From: Zoogloea sp041908905
GTDB lineage: Bacteria; Pseudomonadota; Gammaproteobacteria; Burkholderiales; Rhodocyclaceae
DNA: 64,000 nucleotides
Assembly: GCF_041908905.1 (NCBI RefSeq)
Contig: NZ_JAYREK010000001.1
Span: forward strand, 1-64,000
Reading direction: 5' to 3'
In this document: positions 9,437 through 18,334 of the stretch, piece after piece
How the letters are laid out: each line of letters begins with the position of its first letter
How positions within the stretch are numbered: position 1 is the first letter of the stretch
Notes under the pieces: model-generated
Told to the model about the DNA's origin: nothing
Seen by the model: only the letters and a program-made list of their open reading frames with translations
The model's database searches: none
Program-made: the position numbers and the translations under genes

Positions 9437-9440
<4 letters not shown>
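7275..9440 (-). CDS. Degenerate sensor histidine kinase fused to DEDDh 3'-5' exonuclease
   Basis: The product is 721 residues from the ATG at 9440, which overlaps the receiver gene stop (ATGA). Two N-terminal membrane segments (about 8-28 and 48-70) are followed by a HAMP/coiled-coil-like region. Then come a PAS-like domain (NRLAALMSELNQSVVVCNLDGRILLYN), a HisKA-like helical pair (DQLLHSVTEGSRSSLANLRAAAEML) and an ATPase-like domain. The H-box lacks the phospho-accepting histidine and the N-box (SLLQAIGYLASRLSDE) lacks its asparagine, so kinase activity looks lost. The C-terminal 190 residues form a complete DnaQ/PolC-type exonuclease: D535 and E537 (FDTETTGL), D623 (HNAAFD), H676 and D681 (HTAIGD). 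The likely role is a membrane-anchored, signal-responsive nuclease; the substrate is unknown. Confidence 0.85.
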
Positions 9441-9811
<371 letters not shown>

Positions 9812-9884
9812 TGGTCTCCTCCCCCTGCGCCCCTGAAACGGCCCGCGCCAACGCAGCCCATTTCAGGCACGACAAACCATAAGT

Positions 9885-12635
9885 TTATCCTGCGTCTTCC
9901 GACCTTACAGCGGTTTTCCCGCAAGGCATAAAAAAAGAGAAGGTTGCTCCCTCGCCCGGCACGCTGTCCACCCACAGGCGGCCGCCGTAGTGCTCGACGA
10001 TCTGGCGGCTGATGGGCAGGCCCAGGCCGGTGCCCTGGGGCTTGTCGGTCATCGTGTTGCCGCCCTGGCGGAACTTCTCGAACACCAGCCCCTGCTCCGC
10101 CGGCGTCAGGCCGGGGCCGTTGTCGCTCACATCCACCTGCAGGCCGTCGCCGGCTTCACGGAGGGCAAGCCGGACCCGACCACGCTCACGGGCGACGAAC
10201 TTCACCGCGTTCGACAGGAGGTTCAACACCACCTGCACCAGCCGGTCCCGATCGGCGAACAGGGTTGGCACGCTCGCGGGCAGCGCCATCTCCAGCGTCA
10301 CGCCCTTGTCGCGGAACAGCTGGCTGGTGGCCGCCGCGCCCTGCTCGACCACCTCGAGCAGGCTCACCTCGCCGTCCTGCCAGTCGGCATGGCCCGACTC
10401 GATCTTGGCCATGTCGAGCACCTGATTGACCAGCCGGGTGAGGCGTTCGGCCTCGCTGACGATGATGCCCAGGAAGCGCTGGCGATCCTCCACATCAATG
10501 TCCGGGTCTTCGAGCAGCATCTCCGAGAAGGCCCGGATCGAGGTCAGCGGCGTGCGCAGCTCGTGGGTCACCGACGACATGAAGTCGTCCTTCAGGTGGT
10601 CGAGTTCCTTGAGCCGCTCGTTGGCCGTGCGCAACTCGCGGGTGGCCGCCTCCAGCTCGCGGGACTTCTGCTCCAGCCGCCGGGAATACGCCCGCACCTG
10701 GGAGGCCTCGTCGAGGATGTTCATGACCTCGTCGAGCCCGAGGGGCTCTTCCTGCACCACCGAGGCCACGATCACCCGCGCCGACGCGCTGCCGATCACC
10801 CCGGCGAGGGTGGTTTCGGCAAAATGCACCAGCCCGGCGTCCGCCTGCAGCGCGTCGGGGCTCATGCCCCGCGAGCGGGCATACTCGTCGAAGGCAGCCG
10901 CCGCCCTCTCGCGACCCAGAAAACGGCCGAGCAGCGGCAGCAGGTCGCTGACCCGGGCACTGCCGCGCCAGAAGGCCCCCTCCGAAGGCCGGCCATGCTT
11001 GAATACATCGACGAACAGGGTGGCCTGCCCGGCCTCGATGGCGGTCGGCTGGCGCAGCAGCGACACCCACACATATGCGCTCCCATTGACCAGCAGGCTC
11101 CAGAACAGGCTGTGGGCCAGCGGGTCGAGGCCCTGCATCCCGAACAGCTGCTGCGGCCGCAGCAGATCGAAACCGAACAACCCGTTCTGGAGAAAATCGC
11201 CCGGCAACCAGCCCGACTTGGCAAAGGACGGCAGCAGCAGGGTGTACAACCACACCACAAAGCCGCCCGACAAGCCTGCCACCGCCCCGGCCCGCGTCCC
11301 GCCGCGCCAGTACATGCCACCAAGCATCGCCGGCGCGAACTGCGCCACCGCGGCGAAGCTGATCAGGCCGATGCTCACCAGCGCGTGGGCCTCGCCCGCC
11401 AGGCGGAAATACAGGTAGGCCAGCAGCAGGATCACCACGATCGCCCCGCGCCGGATGCCCAGCAGCACGCCGGAGACGTCCTCCTGCCCATGCACCGGCA
11501 GCCAGCGATAGCGCAGCAGCAGCGGCATCACCAGGTCGTTGCAGACCATCGTGGACAGCGCGATGGTTTCGACCACGATCATCCCGGTGGCCGCCGACAG
11601 CCCGCCGATGAACACCAGCAGCGCCAGCCAGTCGACCCCGAACACCATCGGCAGGCGGAGCACGAAGGTGTCCGCATCCACCGGCTGGCCGGCAAACAGC
11701 ATCAGCCCGCCCAGCGCGATCGGCAGCACGAACACGTTGATCAGCAGCAGGTACAGCGGAAACAGCCAGATCGCCCGCCGCAGGTGGTTCTCGTCCACGT
11801 TCTCGACCACCGCCACCTGGAACTGGCGGGGCAGGAACATCACCGCCAGCATCGCCAGCAGGGTCAGGGCAAACCAGTTGATGTAATCGTTGCCCCCCGC
11901 CCCCATGCGCATCAGGGCCTGCAGCTCCGGCACCCCGGCCGCCCGCGAGAACAGGTCGCCGAAACCGTCGAACAACCCGAAGGTGACGAACACCCCCACG
12001 GCGACGAAGGCCAGCAGCTTCACCAGCGACTCGAGGGCGACCGCCGCCACCAGGCCCTCGTGGCGCTCGGTCGCATCGAGATGGCGGGTGCCGAAGAGAA
12101 TCGTGAAGGCGGCCATCAGCAGGGCCACGTAGAAAGTGGTGTCGGCCAGCCAGGGCAAGGCCGCGCCGCGGCCCGCCAGCCCCCCTTCCGGCGGCACGAG
12201 GATGGCGAAACTGCCCGCCAGCGCCTTCAGCTGCAGCGCGATGTAGGGCACCACCCCGAGCACCGCGATCACCGTGACGAGGCCACCGAGCAGGTGGCTC
12301 TTGCCGTAGCGGGAGGCGATGAAATCGGCGATGGAGGTGATGCGGTTGGTCTTGGCGATGCGCACCATCTTGAGCATCACGAACCACCACAGGGTGACGG
12401 CCAGGGTCGGCCCGAGGAAGATCGGCACAAAGCCGATCCCCGACGAGGCGGCCCTGCCGACGCTGCCGTAATACGTCCAGGTGGTGCAATACACCGCCAG
12501 CGACAGGGCGTAGATGCTCGGATTGGCGATCACCGAACGCCCGGCATCGGCGCGCTTGTCGCCGAAGTAAGCCACGGCGAACAGCAGCAGGAGGTAGAGG
12601 GCGGATGCCGCGACGATCACCGGACCGCTCAACAC
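9885..12635 (-). CDS. Symporter-fused sensor histidine kinase (CrbS/CbrA-like)
   Basis: 916-residue inner-membrane protein. The first 500 residues or so form an SSS-family transporter-like domain with about 13 membrane helices. Next is a STAC-type linker (LLPLLGRFLGRERAAAAFDEYARSRG, about 560-620) and a coiled coil. A complete HisKA (H691 in SVTHELRTPLTSIRAF) and HATPase_c domain (N809 in LLSNAVKF, DNGPGL, GTGLGLPIS) follow. CrbS-type kinases control acs and acetate uptake in Vibrio and Pseudomonas, and acs is the next gene upstream here, so acetate-switch control is the best guess. The start is a GTG at 12635 with a good GGGGAGG Shine-Dalgarno. No LuxR-type CrbR partner lies in the window, only the receiver downstream. 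Confidence 0.88.
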   Translation of the reverse strand: MLSGPVIVAASALYLLLLFAVAYFGDKRADAGRSVIANPSIYALSLAVYCTTWTYYGSVGRAASSGIGFVPIFLGPTLAVTLWWFVMLKMVRIAKTNRITSIADFIASRYGKSHLLGGLVTVIAVLGVVPYIALQLKALAGSFAILVPPEGGLAGRGAALPWLADTTFYVALLMAAFTILFGTRHLDATERHEGLVAAVALESLVKLLAFVAVGVFVTFGLFDGFGDLFSRAAGVPELQALMRMGAGGNDYINWFALTLLAMLAVMFLPRQFQVAVVENVDENHLRRAIWLFPLYLLLINVFVLPIALGGLMLFAGQPVDADTFVLRLPMVFGVDWLALLVFIGGLSAATGMIVVETIALSTMVCNDLVMPLLLRYRWLPVHGQEDVSGVLLGIRRGAIVVILLLAYLYFRLAGEAHALVSIGLISFAAVAQFAPAMLGGMYWRGGTRAGAVAGLSGGFVVWLYTLLLPSFAKSGWLPGDFLQNGLFGFDLLRPQQLFGMQGLDPLAHSLFWSLLVNGSAYVWVSLLRQPTAIEAGQATLFVDVFKHGRPSEGAFWRGSARVSDLLPLLGRFLGRERAAAAFDEYARSRGMSPDALQADAGLVHFAETTLAGVIGSASARVIVASVVQEEPLGLDEVMNILDEASQVRAYSRRLEQKSRELEAATRELRTANERLKELDHLKDDFMSSVTHELRTPLTSIRAFSEMLLEDPDIDVEDRQRFLGIIVSEAERLTRLVNQVLDMAKIESGHADWQDGEVSLLEVVEQGAAATSQLFRDKGVTLEMALPASVPTLFADRDRLVQVVLNLLSNAVKFVARERGRVRLALREAGDGLQVDVSDNGPGLTPAEQGLVFEKFRQGGNTMTDKPQGTGLGLPISRQIVEHYGGRLWVDSVPGEGATFSFFMPCGKTAVRSEDAG

Positions 12636-12648
12636 GACGCGCCTCCCC

Positions 12649-12840
12649 TCAACGCTCGATGATCCAGGCCATCAGGCCGATGAGCGCGGCCCACACCCCG
12701 AACACATACAGGTAGAGCACCGGAACGCCGCCCCAGCTGTGCCCCACGTCGAACAGGGACAGCACCGGGGCGCTGACCAGCACCCAGCCGAACAGGAACA
12801 GGGCCGCGAGGCGCTGCCCGGTAAGCGTCGCTTTGATCAT
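12649..12840 (-). CDS. Small two-helix membrane protein upstream of the sensor kinase
   Basis: 63 residues, MIKATLTGQR...; start ATG at 12840 with a GGAGGG Shine-Dalgarno. Two membrane segments (about 9-28 and 38-60) flank a short GHSWGGVPVLYLY loop. It ends 13 bases before the kinase start, so it is co-transcribed and possibly a small subunit of the transporter-like sensor, much as DUF4212 proteins accompany the symporter. I do not recognise a named family. Confidence 0.75.
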   Translation of the reverse strand: MIKATLTGQRLAALFLFGWVLVSAPVLSLFDVGHSWGGVPVLYLYVFGVWAALIGLMAWIIER

Positions 12841-12966
12841 GCACCCTCCCCCGTGACGGAGGCCCTCCGGGGCCCGCGCCCCCGACGTGTCGGCCGGAAC
12901 CTCGGGCCTCACGCACCGGCCGCAGCACCCCGCAGCGCCGGTCGATGAGTCAAAGGCCCGGCACAA
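12841..12966. other. Intergenic region upstream of the sensor operon
   Basis: 126 bases between the small membrane protein start and the acs terminator. It must hold the promoter of the minus-strand sensor operon, but I see no convincing -35/-10 or -24/-12 pair. On the far side of the terminator, bases 13000-13142 up to the acs stop also contain no gene or recognisable site. Confidence 0.4.
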
Positions 12967-12999
12967 GAGAAAAAGGCGCGAATGACGCGCCTTTTTCTC
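12967..12999 (-). terminator. Terminator of acs
   Basis: A 14-bp perfect inverted repeat (12967-12980 with 12986-12999) has a 5-base loop. The A/T-rich ends give a T5 tract on either strand. It lies about 145 bases after the acs stop and separates acs from the sensor operon. Confidence 0.85.
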
Positions 13000-13142
13000 C
13001 CCCTCAAACTCCCCGGCCAAGCTGCACCGGGGTCCTCCCCTTTTTGTCTTCTCGCACGCCCCGCCATCTATTATCCGGCCCGGGGGCCGGTTGCGGCGGT
13101 GGCTGCGGGCCCGGCCGTGAGGCCGGGAATCCGGAATGTTGC

Positions 13143-15101
13143 TTACTTGAGCTGTTCCAGGATCGCCGGGTTTTCCAGCGTCGAGGTGTCCTGGGTGATC
13201 TCCTCGCCCTTGGCCAGCTGACGGAGCAGACGGCGCATGATCTTGCCGGAGCGGGTCTTCGGCAGGTTCTCACCGAAGCGGATGTCCTTCGGCTTGGCGA
13301 TCGGGCCGATCTCCTGGCCGACCCAGTTCTGCAGTTCCTTGAGCACCGCGGCGGCTTCGTCGCCGGTCGGGCGCGGCCCCTTGAGGACCACGAAGGCCAC
13401 GATCGCCTCGCCGGTGAGGTCGTCCGGACGGCCGACCACGGCGGCCTCGGCCACCTTCTCGTGGGCCACCAGGGCGGATTCGATTTCCATCGTGCCCATG
13501 CGGTGACCGGAGACGTTCAGCACGTCGTCGATGCGGCCGGTGATGGTGAAGTAGCCGGTGTCCTTGTCGCGGATCGCGCCGTCGCCCGCCAGGTACAGCT
13601 TGCCCTGGAAGTCGGCCGGGTAGTAGGACTTCACGAAGCGGTCGGGATCACCCCAGATGGTGCGGATCATCGACGGCCACGGACGCTTGACGACCAGGAT
13701 GCCGCCCTGGCCCCAGGGCACGTCGGTGCCGGTCTCGTCGACCACGGCGGCCTGGATGCCCGGGAAGGGCAGCGTGCAGGAGCCGGGGACCAGCGGGGTA
13801 GCGCCGGGCAGCGGGGTGATCATGTGGCCGCCGGTTTCGGTCTGCCAGAAGGTGTCGACGATCGGGCAGCGGCTGCCACCGACGTTCTCGTAGTACCACT
13901 CCCAGGCCGCCGGGTTGATCGGCTCGCCGACCGAGCCCAGGATGCGCAGGCTGGACAGGTCGTAGTTCTTGGGATGCACGGCCGGGGTGTTGTCGGCGGC
14001 CTTGATCAGCGAACGGATGGCCGTCGGCGCGGTGTAGAAGATGTTGACCTTGTGGTCCTGAATCATCTTCCAGAAGCGGCCGGCATCCGGGTAGGTCGGC
14101 ACGCCTTCGAAGACGATCTCGGTGGCGCCGCAGGCCAGCGGGCCGTAGGTGATGTAGGTGTGGCCGGTCACCCAGCCGATGTCGGCGGTACACCAGAAGA
14201 CATCGTCAGGCTTGATGTCGAAGGTGTACTTCATGGTGAGGATGGCGTGCAGCAGGTAGCCGCCGGTGGAGTGCTGGACGCCCTTCGGCTTGCCGGTGGA
14301 GCCGGAGGTGTAGAGCAGGAACAGCGGGTGCTCGGCTTCGACCCATTCCGGCTCGCAGGTGTCGGCCTGGCTGGCGAGGAGTTCGTCCACCCAGATGTCG
14401 CGACCGGCGACCATGGCGGTCTCCTGGCCGGTGCGCTTGACGACGAGGACGCTCTTGATGGTCGGGCAGCCGCTGGCCAGGGCCTCGTCGGCGATCGACT
14501 TGAGAGGCAGGGCCTTGCCGCCGCGGTTCTGGCCGTCGGAGGTGATCAGCAGCACGGCGCCGGCATCGTTGATGCGGTCGGCGAGGGACTGGGCGGAGAA
14601 ACCGCCGAACACGATGGAGTGGGTGGCACCGATACGGGCACAGGCCTGCATCGCGACGACGCCCTCGATGGACATCGGCAGGTAGATGACGACGCGGTCG
14701 CCCTTCTTGACGCCCTGGCTCTTCAGCGCGTTGGCGAACTTGCACACACGGCCGAGCAGATCCTTGTAGGTAACCTTGGCGACGTCGCCCTTGTCGCCTT
14801 CGAAGATCAGCGCGACCTTGTCGCCGAGACCGTTATTGACCTGACGGTCGAGGCAGTTGTAGGAGACGTTCAGCTTGCCGTCGGCAAACCACTTGAAGAA
14901 CGGCGCATTGCTCTCGTCGAGAACCTGGGTGAAGGGCGTCTGCCAATCGATCAGCTCCTTCGCCCGCTTGCCCCAGAAACCTTCGTAATCCTGCTCAGCT
15001 TCGGCACACAGGGCCTTGTACGCTTCCATGCCCGACACGGCAGCGTTTTTTACCACCTCTTCAGACGGATAGTAGAACTTCTGGGTGGTTTCGTTCGTCA
15101 T
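13143..15101 (-). CDS. acs: Acetyl-CoA synthetase (AMP-forming)
   Basis: Converts acetate, ATP and CoA to acetyl-CoA via acetyl-AMP, the high-affinity acetate assimilation route. The 652-residue product has full family length. The ANL-superfamily motifs are present: YTSGSTGKPKGVQHS (about 265-280), TFWQTETGGH, YLAGDGAIRDKDGY-like hinge and PKTRSGKIMRRLLR with catalytic Lys620, the usual site of regulatory acetylation. ATG start with a GAGGAGAGG Shine-Dalgarno. It stands alone on the minus strand between a terminator and a 285-bp divergent region shared with the pilus genes. The neighbouring CrbS-like kinase and symporter fit a locus for acetate uptake, sensing and activation. Confidence 0.97.
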   Translation of the reverse strand: MTNETTQKFYYPSEEVVKNAAVSGMEAYKALCAEAEQDYEGFWGKRAKELIDWQTPFTQVLDESNAPFFKWFADGKLNVSYNCLDRQVNNGLGDKVALIFEGDKGDVAKVTYKDLLGRVCKFANALKSQGVKKGDRVVIYLPMSIEGVVAMQACARIGATHSIVFGGFSAQSLADRINDAGAVLLITSDGQNRGGKALPLKSIADEALASGCPTIKSVLVVKRTGQETAMVAGRDIWVDELLASQADTCEPEWVEAEHPLFLLYTSGSTGKPKGVQHSTGGYLLHAILTMKYTFDIKPDDVFWCTADIGWVTGHTYITYGPLACGATEIVFEGVPTYPDAGRFWKMIQDHKVNIFYTAPTAIRSLIKAADNTPAVHPKNYDLSSLRILGSVGEPINPAAWEWYYENVGGSRCPIVDTFWQTETGGHMITPLPGATPLVPGSCTLPFPGIQAAVVDETGTDVPWGQGGILVVKRPWPSMIRTIWGDPDRFVKSYYPADFQGKLYLAGDGAIRDKDTGYFTITGRIDDVLNVSGHRMGTMEIESALVAHEKVAEAAVVGRPDDLTGEAIVAFVVLKGPRPTGDEAAAVLKELQNWVGQEIGPIAKPKDIRFGENLPKTRSGKIMRRLLRQLAKGEEITQDTSTLENPAILEQLK

Positions 15102-15386
15102 TTTTCACCTCTCCTCGTGTTTTATGAGTGTGCAACGTTTGAATCTTGAAACCTGACTGGCGGGGGCCAGGAGCACCTGGCCGGCCTGCCGCACCATGCT
15201 GTTCTTGTTGGAGGTGCGCTGGCCCTGTGTCCGGGCAGGATTAGAGTCGATCAATCTTACACATGACTTACACCTTCGTGCAGCACCTCCAGCTTTTTTC
15301 GGGAGACGACGAACTTTCACGAAGCCCGCCCACGCACCAATCCTTTCGGCATACAATCACAATCCGTCAAAAAAATCACAAGGAAT
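15102..15386. other. Divergent intergenic region between acs and the pilus operon
   Basis: 285 bases that must hold promoters for acs (minus) and the secretin gene (plus). A perfect 7-bp hairpin with an AGCA tetraloop (15165-15182) lies in what would be the acs leader. An AAGGAAT Shine-Dalgarno precedes the secretin ATG. A TACAAT hexamer near 15353 could be a -10 for the plus strand, but no well-spaced -35 is seen. No sigma-54 element was found. Confidence 0.4.
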
Positions 15387-17252
15387 ATGCCGAAGGTCAG
15401 ACACCGGCTCCTTCCGGCCCTGCTGGCAATGCTCGTTGCCGCATGCGCTTCCCAGCCCCGGACGCCGCCTTCGGCCAGCCACATCCGGGCGGACGACACG
15501 GCGGCCGTCCCGGGTGACATTCCGCCGCTGGTGCCCGACCTGCTCCCCCTGCCCCGCCCGACGCCGGCCCCCCGGGCCGAAACCTACTCGGTCGTCGTGA
15601 GCAACGTGGGCGTCCAGGATCTCCTGTTCGCCCTCGCCCGGGACGCGAAGATCAACGTGGACATCCACCCCGGCCTCCGCGGCAACGTCACCCTCAACGC
15701 GATCGACCAGACCCTGCCGCAGATCCTCACCCGCATCGCCCGGCAGGTGGACATGCGCTTCGAGCTCGACGGCCGCAACCTCGCCGTGATGCCCGACTCG
15801 CCCTTCCTGCGCACTTACCGGATCGACTACGTGAACCTCAGCCGCCAGGTTTCCGGCACCGTGTCGACCAACACCCAGATCGCCACCACCGGGGCCGGCC
15901 AGCCCGGCGGCGCCGGCCTGCAGGTCACGAACACGCTGCCACTCCCCAGCGGCGGCAACGTCTCGGCGACGCGCATCGAGAACAGCGCGCGCAACCAGTT
16001 CTGGGAGTCCGTCGAAAAGAACATCCGCGACCTCCTCCGCGAGACCGACAAGATCCTGCCCGAGGGCTCCAGCGAGACCGTCATCGAGAGCGTCGAGGCC
16101 ACCAGCAGCACCGGCACCGGCGTCATGCCCGCCCCCACGCACCGCAACCGGAGCGGCAATCGTGCAACGGTGCCGGGCGGCTTCGGCGCCTCCCCCCAGC
16201 CCGCCGCCAGCCAGAACAGCACGACCACCACCGTCCATAAGGCCACCTTCCGCGAGGCCGCCTCGGTGATCGCCAACCGCGAGACCGGCGTCGTCACCGT
16301 CCGGGCCACCGGCCGCCAGCACGAGAAGGTGCGCGAATTCATCGACCAGGTGATGGCCGCAGCCCGCCGCCAGGTGCTCATCGAGGCCACCATCCTCGAG
16401 GTCGGCCTGTCCGACACCTACCGGCAGGGCATCGAATGGAGCCGGCTGCTCCCCAGCGGCACCCGCTTCGGCCTCACCGGCCCCGGCCTGGGCACGAGCG
16501 CCGGCAACACCGCCTCGCCGTTCAGCATCGCCTACAGCAGCGCCGGCGGCATCGACTCCACGGTGCGCCTGCTCGAGGGCTTCGGCACCGTCAAGGTGCT
16601 CTCCAGCCCCAAGCTGTCGGTGCTCAACAACCAGACGGCGGTCATCAAGGTGGTCGAGGAGTACGTCTATTTCAGCGTCAAGGCCGACACCACCCAGACC
16701 ACCAACGCCGGCGCGCTGACCACCGTCACCACCACGCCCCAGGCCGTCTCCGTGGGCCTCGTGATGACCGTCACGCCCCAGGTCAGCCCCACCGACGAGA
16801 TCATCCTCAACGTCCGCCCCACCATTTCGAGCATCGCCGACTTCCGGCGCGACCCGAACCCCAACATCCCCGCCGGCATCCCCAACCTCGTGCCGCAGAT
16901 CCGCACCCGCGAGATCGAATCCATCCTTCGCGTCGCCAGCGGCGAGACCGCCATCCTCGGCGGCCTGATGGAAGACCGCATCGACTACAAGACCGGCCGC
17001 GTACCCCTCATCGGCGCCCTGCCCCTGCTCGGCGAGGTCTTCACCAGCCGGGACAACGCCGTCCAGAAAACCGAGCTGGTGATCTTCCTGCGCCCGGTGG
17101 TCGTGCGCGAGCCCAACCTTGTCGCCAACACGCCCCACCTGCGCGAGCACCTGCCGCAAGCCGATTTCTTCACCGACAAGCCCGTGCCGGGCAGCCGCAA
17201 CTTCCCGCCCCCGGGCCTGCCCGGGGCCAGCGCCGGGGACGCCTTCCGATGA
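15387..17252 (+). CDS. mshL: MSHA-type pilus secretin (MshL-like)
   Basis: Outer-membrane secretin through which the pilus or pseudopilus passes. 621 residues with a lipoprotein signal (lipobox LVAAC, Cys20), a proline-rich linker, then a secretin N-terminal/STN-like domain (residues about 65-140, VSNVGVQDLLFALARDAKINVDIHPGL). The C-terminal secretin domain (about 340-600) has VLIEATILEV and VPLIGALPLLGEVFTSR. The length and the following genes (mshN-E-G order) match the MSHA system rather than PilQ or GspD. Its stop overlaps the next start (ATGA), the first of a chain of overlaps. It could also be called generically a type II/IV secretin. Confidence 0.85.
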   Translation: MPKVRHRLLPALLAMLVAACASQPRTPPSASHIRADDTAAVPGDIPPLVPDLLPLPRPTPAPRAETYSVVVSNVGVQDLLFALARDAKINVDIHPGLRGNVTLNAIDQTLPQILTRIARQVDMRFELDGRNLAVMPDSPFLRTYRIDYVNLSRQVSGTVSTNTQIATTGAGQPGGAGLQVTNTLPLPSGGNVSATRIENSARNQFWESVEKNIRDLLRETDKILPEGSSETVIESVEATSSTGTGVMPAPTHRNRSGNRATVPGGFGASPQPAASQNSTTTTVHKATFREAASVIANRETGVVTVRATGRQHEKVREFIDQVMAAARRQVLIEATILEVGLSDTYRQGIEWSRLLPSGTRFGLTGPGLGTSAGNTASPFSIAYSSAGGIDSTVRLLEGFGTVKVLSSPKLSVLNNQTAVIKVVEEYVYFSVKADTTQTTNAGALTTVTTTPQAVSVGLVMTVTPQVSPTDEIILNVRPTISSIADFRRDPNPNIPAGIPNLVPQIRTREIESILRVASGETAILGGLMEDRIDYKTGRVPLIGALPLLGEVFTSRDNAVQKTELVIFLRPVVVREPNLVANTPHLREHLPQADFFTDKPVPGSRNFPPPGLPGASAGDAFR

Positions 17253-18334
17253 GCCTGCTGCTCGACGTCATGCGCCGGGCCGGGACGGCCACAGCGCGCA
17301 ATCCGGCGGAGCCGCTGGAGCTGGAGTTCGAGCCCATCGACGCCGCGCCCCCCGCGCCAGAGCGCCCCACGCCGAGCACACCGGCGCCGACCGGCGCAGC
17401 CTCCCTCTCGGCCCCACCGGCATGCTCCCCCGTCGCAACCGTGGCCACACGCTCCGCGCCTCACTGGCCCTCCGTCGTCACCTCGGGCGGCGCATCGGCC
17501 CTGGCCGCCGCCTGCTGGCTGTGGCTTGCCCCCGCCCCGGCTGTCGTCCCTCCGGCCAATGCGGCACCGCCACCGGCGAAGGCTCCTGACACGCCCCCCA
17601 TTACCCCGTTACCCGCGCGACGCCCTGCGGACGCCCAGCCGGCCGCCGCGCCCCCGCCGCCCGGGGCCCGGACGCCCCGCGCCGCTGCCCCCCGGCGCAG
17701 CCAGCCGCCGGCCGAAGCGCCGGTCCACTTCAGCCGCGCCCCTGCCGGAGTGTCGCCGGTGGCCGCCCTGCTCGACTCGGCCCACACGGCCTACGGCACC
17801 GGCGATCTGGCCCACGCCCGGGCCCGCTACCTCGAAGTGCTGGCCAGCGAACCCGACAACCCCGACGCGCTGACGGGCCTCGGCGCGATCGCGCTGCAGG
17901 AAGGCCGGCGCACGCCCGCCCGGCAGTTCTTCCAGCGAGCCCTCCTCGCCCGCCCCCTCGACCCGGTCGCCGTGGCCGGCCTCAGCCGCGCCGAACGCCC
18001 CGACCCCATCCAGGCCGAGAGCCGGCTGAAGGACAGCCTCGCCGCCCAGCCCGAGGCCGCCGGCACGCAGCTCGCCCTCGGCGACACCTTCGCCACCCAG
18101 CAGCGCTGGGCCGAAGCGCAGCAGGCCTACTTCCAGGCGCACGGGCTCGCCCCCGACAACCCCGACATCGCCTACAACCTCGCCGTCGCCCTCGACCACC
18201 TGGGCCAGCGCCGGCCCGCCGCCAGCTTCTACCGGCAGGCCCTCCGGCTGGCCGAACGGCAGCCGGCGCGCTTTCCCCGCCACCTCTGTGAAACCCGCCT
18301 GCACGCCTTGCAGGCCCAGGACCCGCCCCCATGA
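17249..18334 (+). CDS. TPR protein of the MSHA-like pilus system (MshN-like)
   Basis: 361 residues. The N-terminus (MSLLLDVMRRAGTATARNP) resembles the cytoplasmic start of MshN proteins. After it come a proline/alanine-rich region, one membrane segment (about 75-95) and another long proline-rich periplasmic linker. Three or more tetratricopeptide repeats occupy residues about 165-350 (HTAYGTGDLAHARARYLEVLASEPDN, then LGAIALQEGRRTPARQFFQRALLARP). The start overlaps the secretin stop and its end overlaps the ATPase start. The probable role is scaffolding or secretin assembly. The sequence is very rich in G+C and Pro/Ala, so homology is mainly to the TPR part and gene order. Confidence 0.75.
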   Translation: MSLLLDVMRRAGTATARNPAEPLELEFEPIDAAPPAPERPTPSTPAPTGAASLSAPPACSPVATVATRSAPHWPSVVTSGGASALAAACWLWLAPAPAVVPPANAAPPPAKAPDTPPITPLPARRPADAQPAAAPPPPGARTPRAAAPRRSQPPAEAPVHFSRAPAGVSPVAALLDSAHTAYGTGDLAHARARYLEVLASEPDNPDALTGLGAIALQEGRRTPARQFFQRALLARPLDPVAVAGLSRAERPDPIQAESRLKDSLAAQPEAAGTQLALGDTFATQQRWAEAQQAYFQAHGLAPDNPDIAYNLAVALDHLGQRRPAASFYRQALRLAERQPARFPRHLCETRLHALQAQDPPP

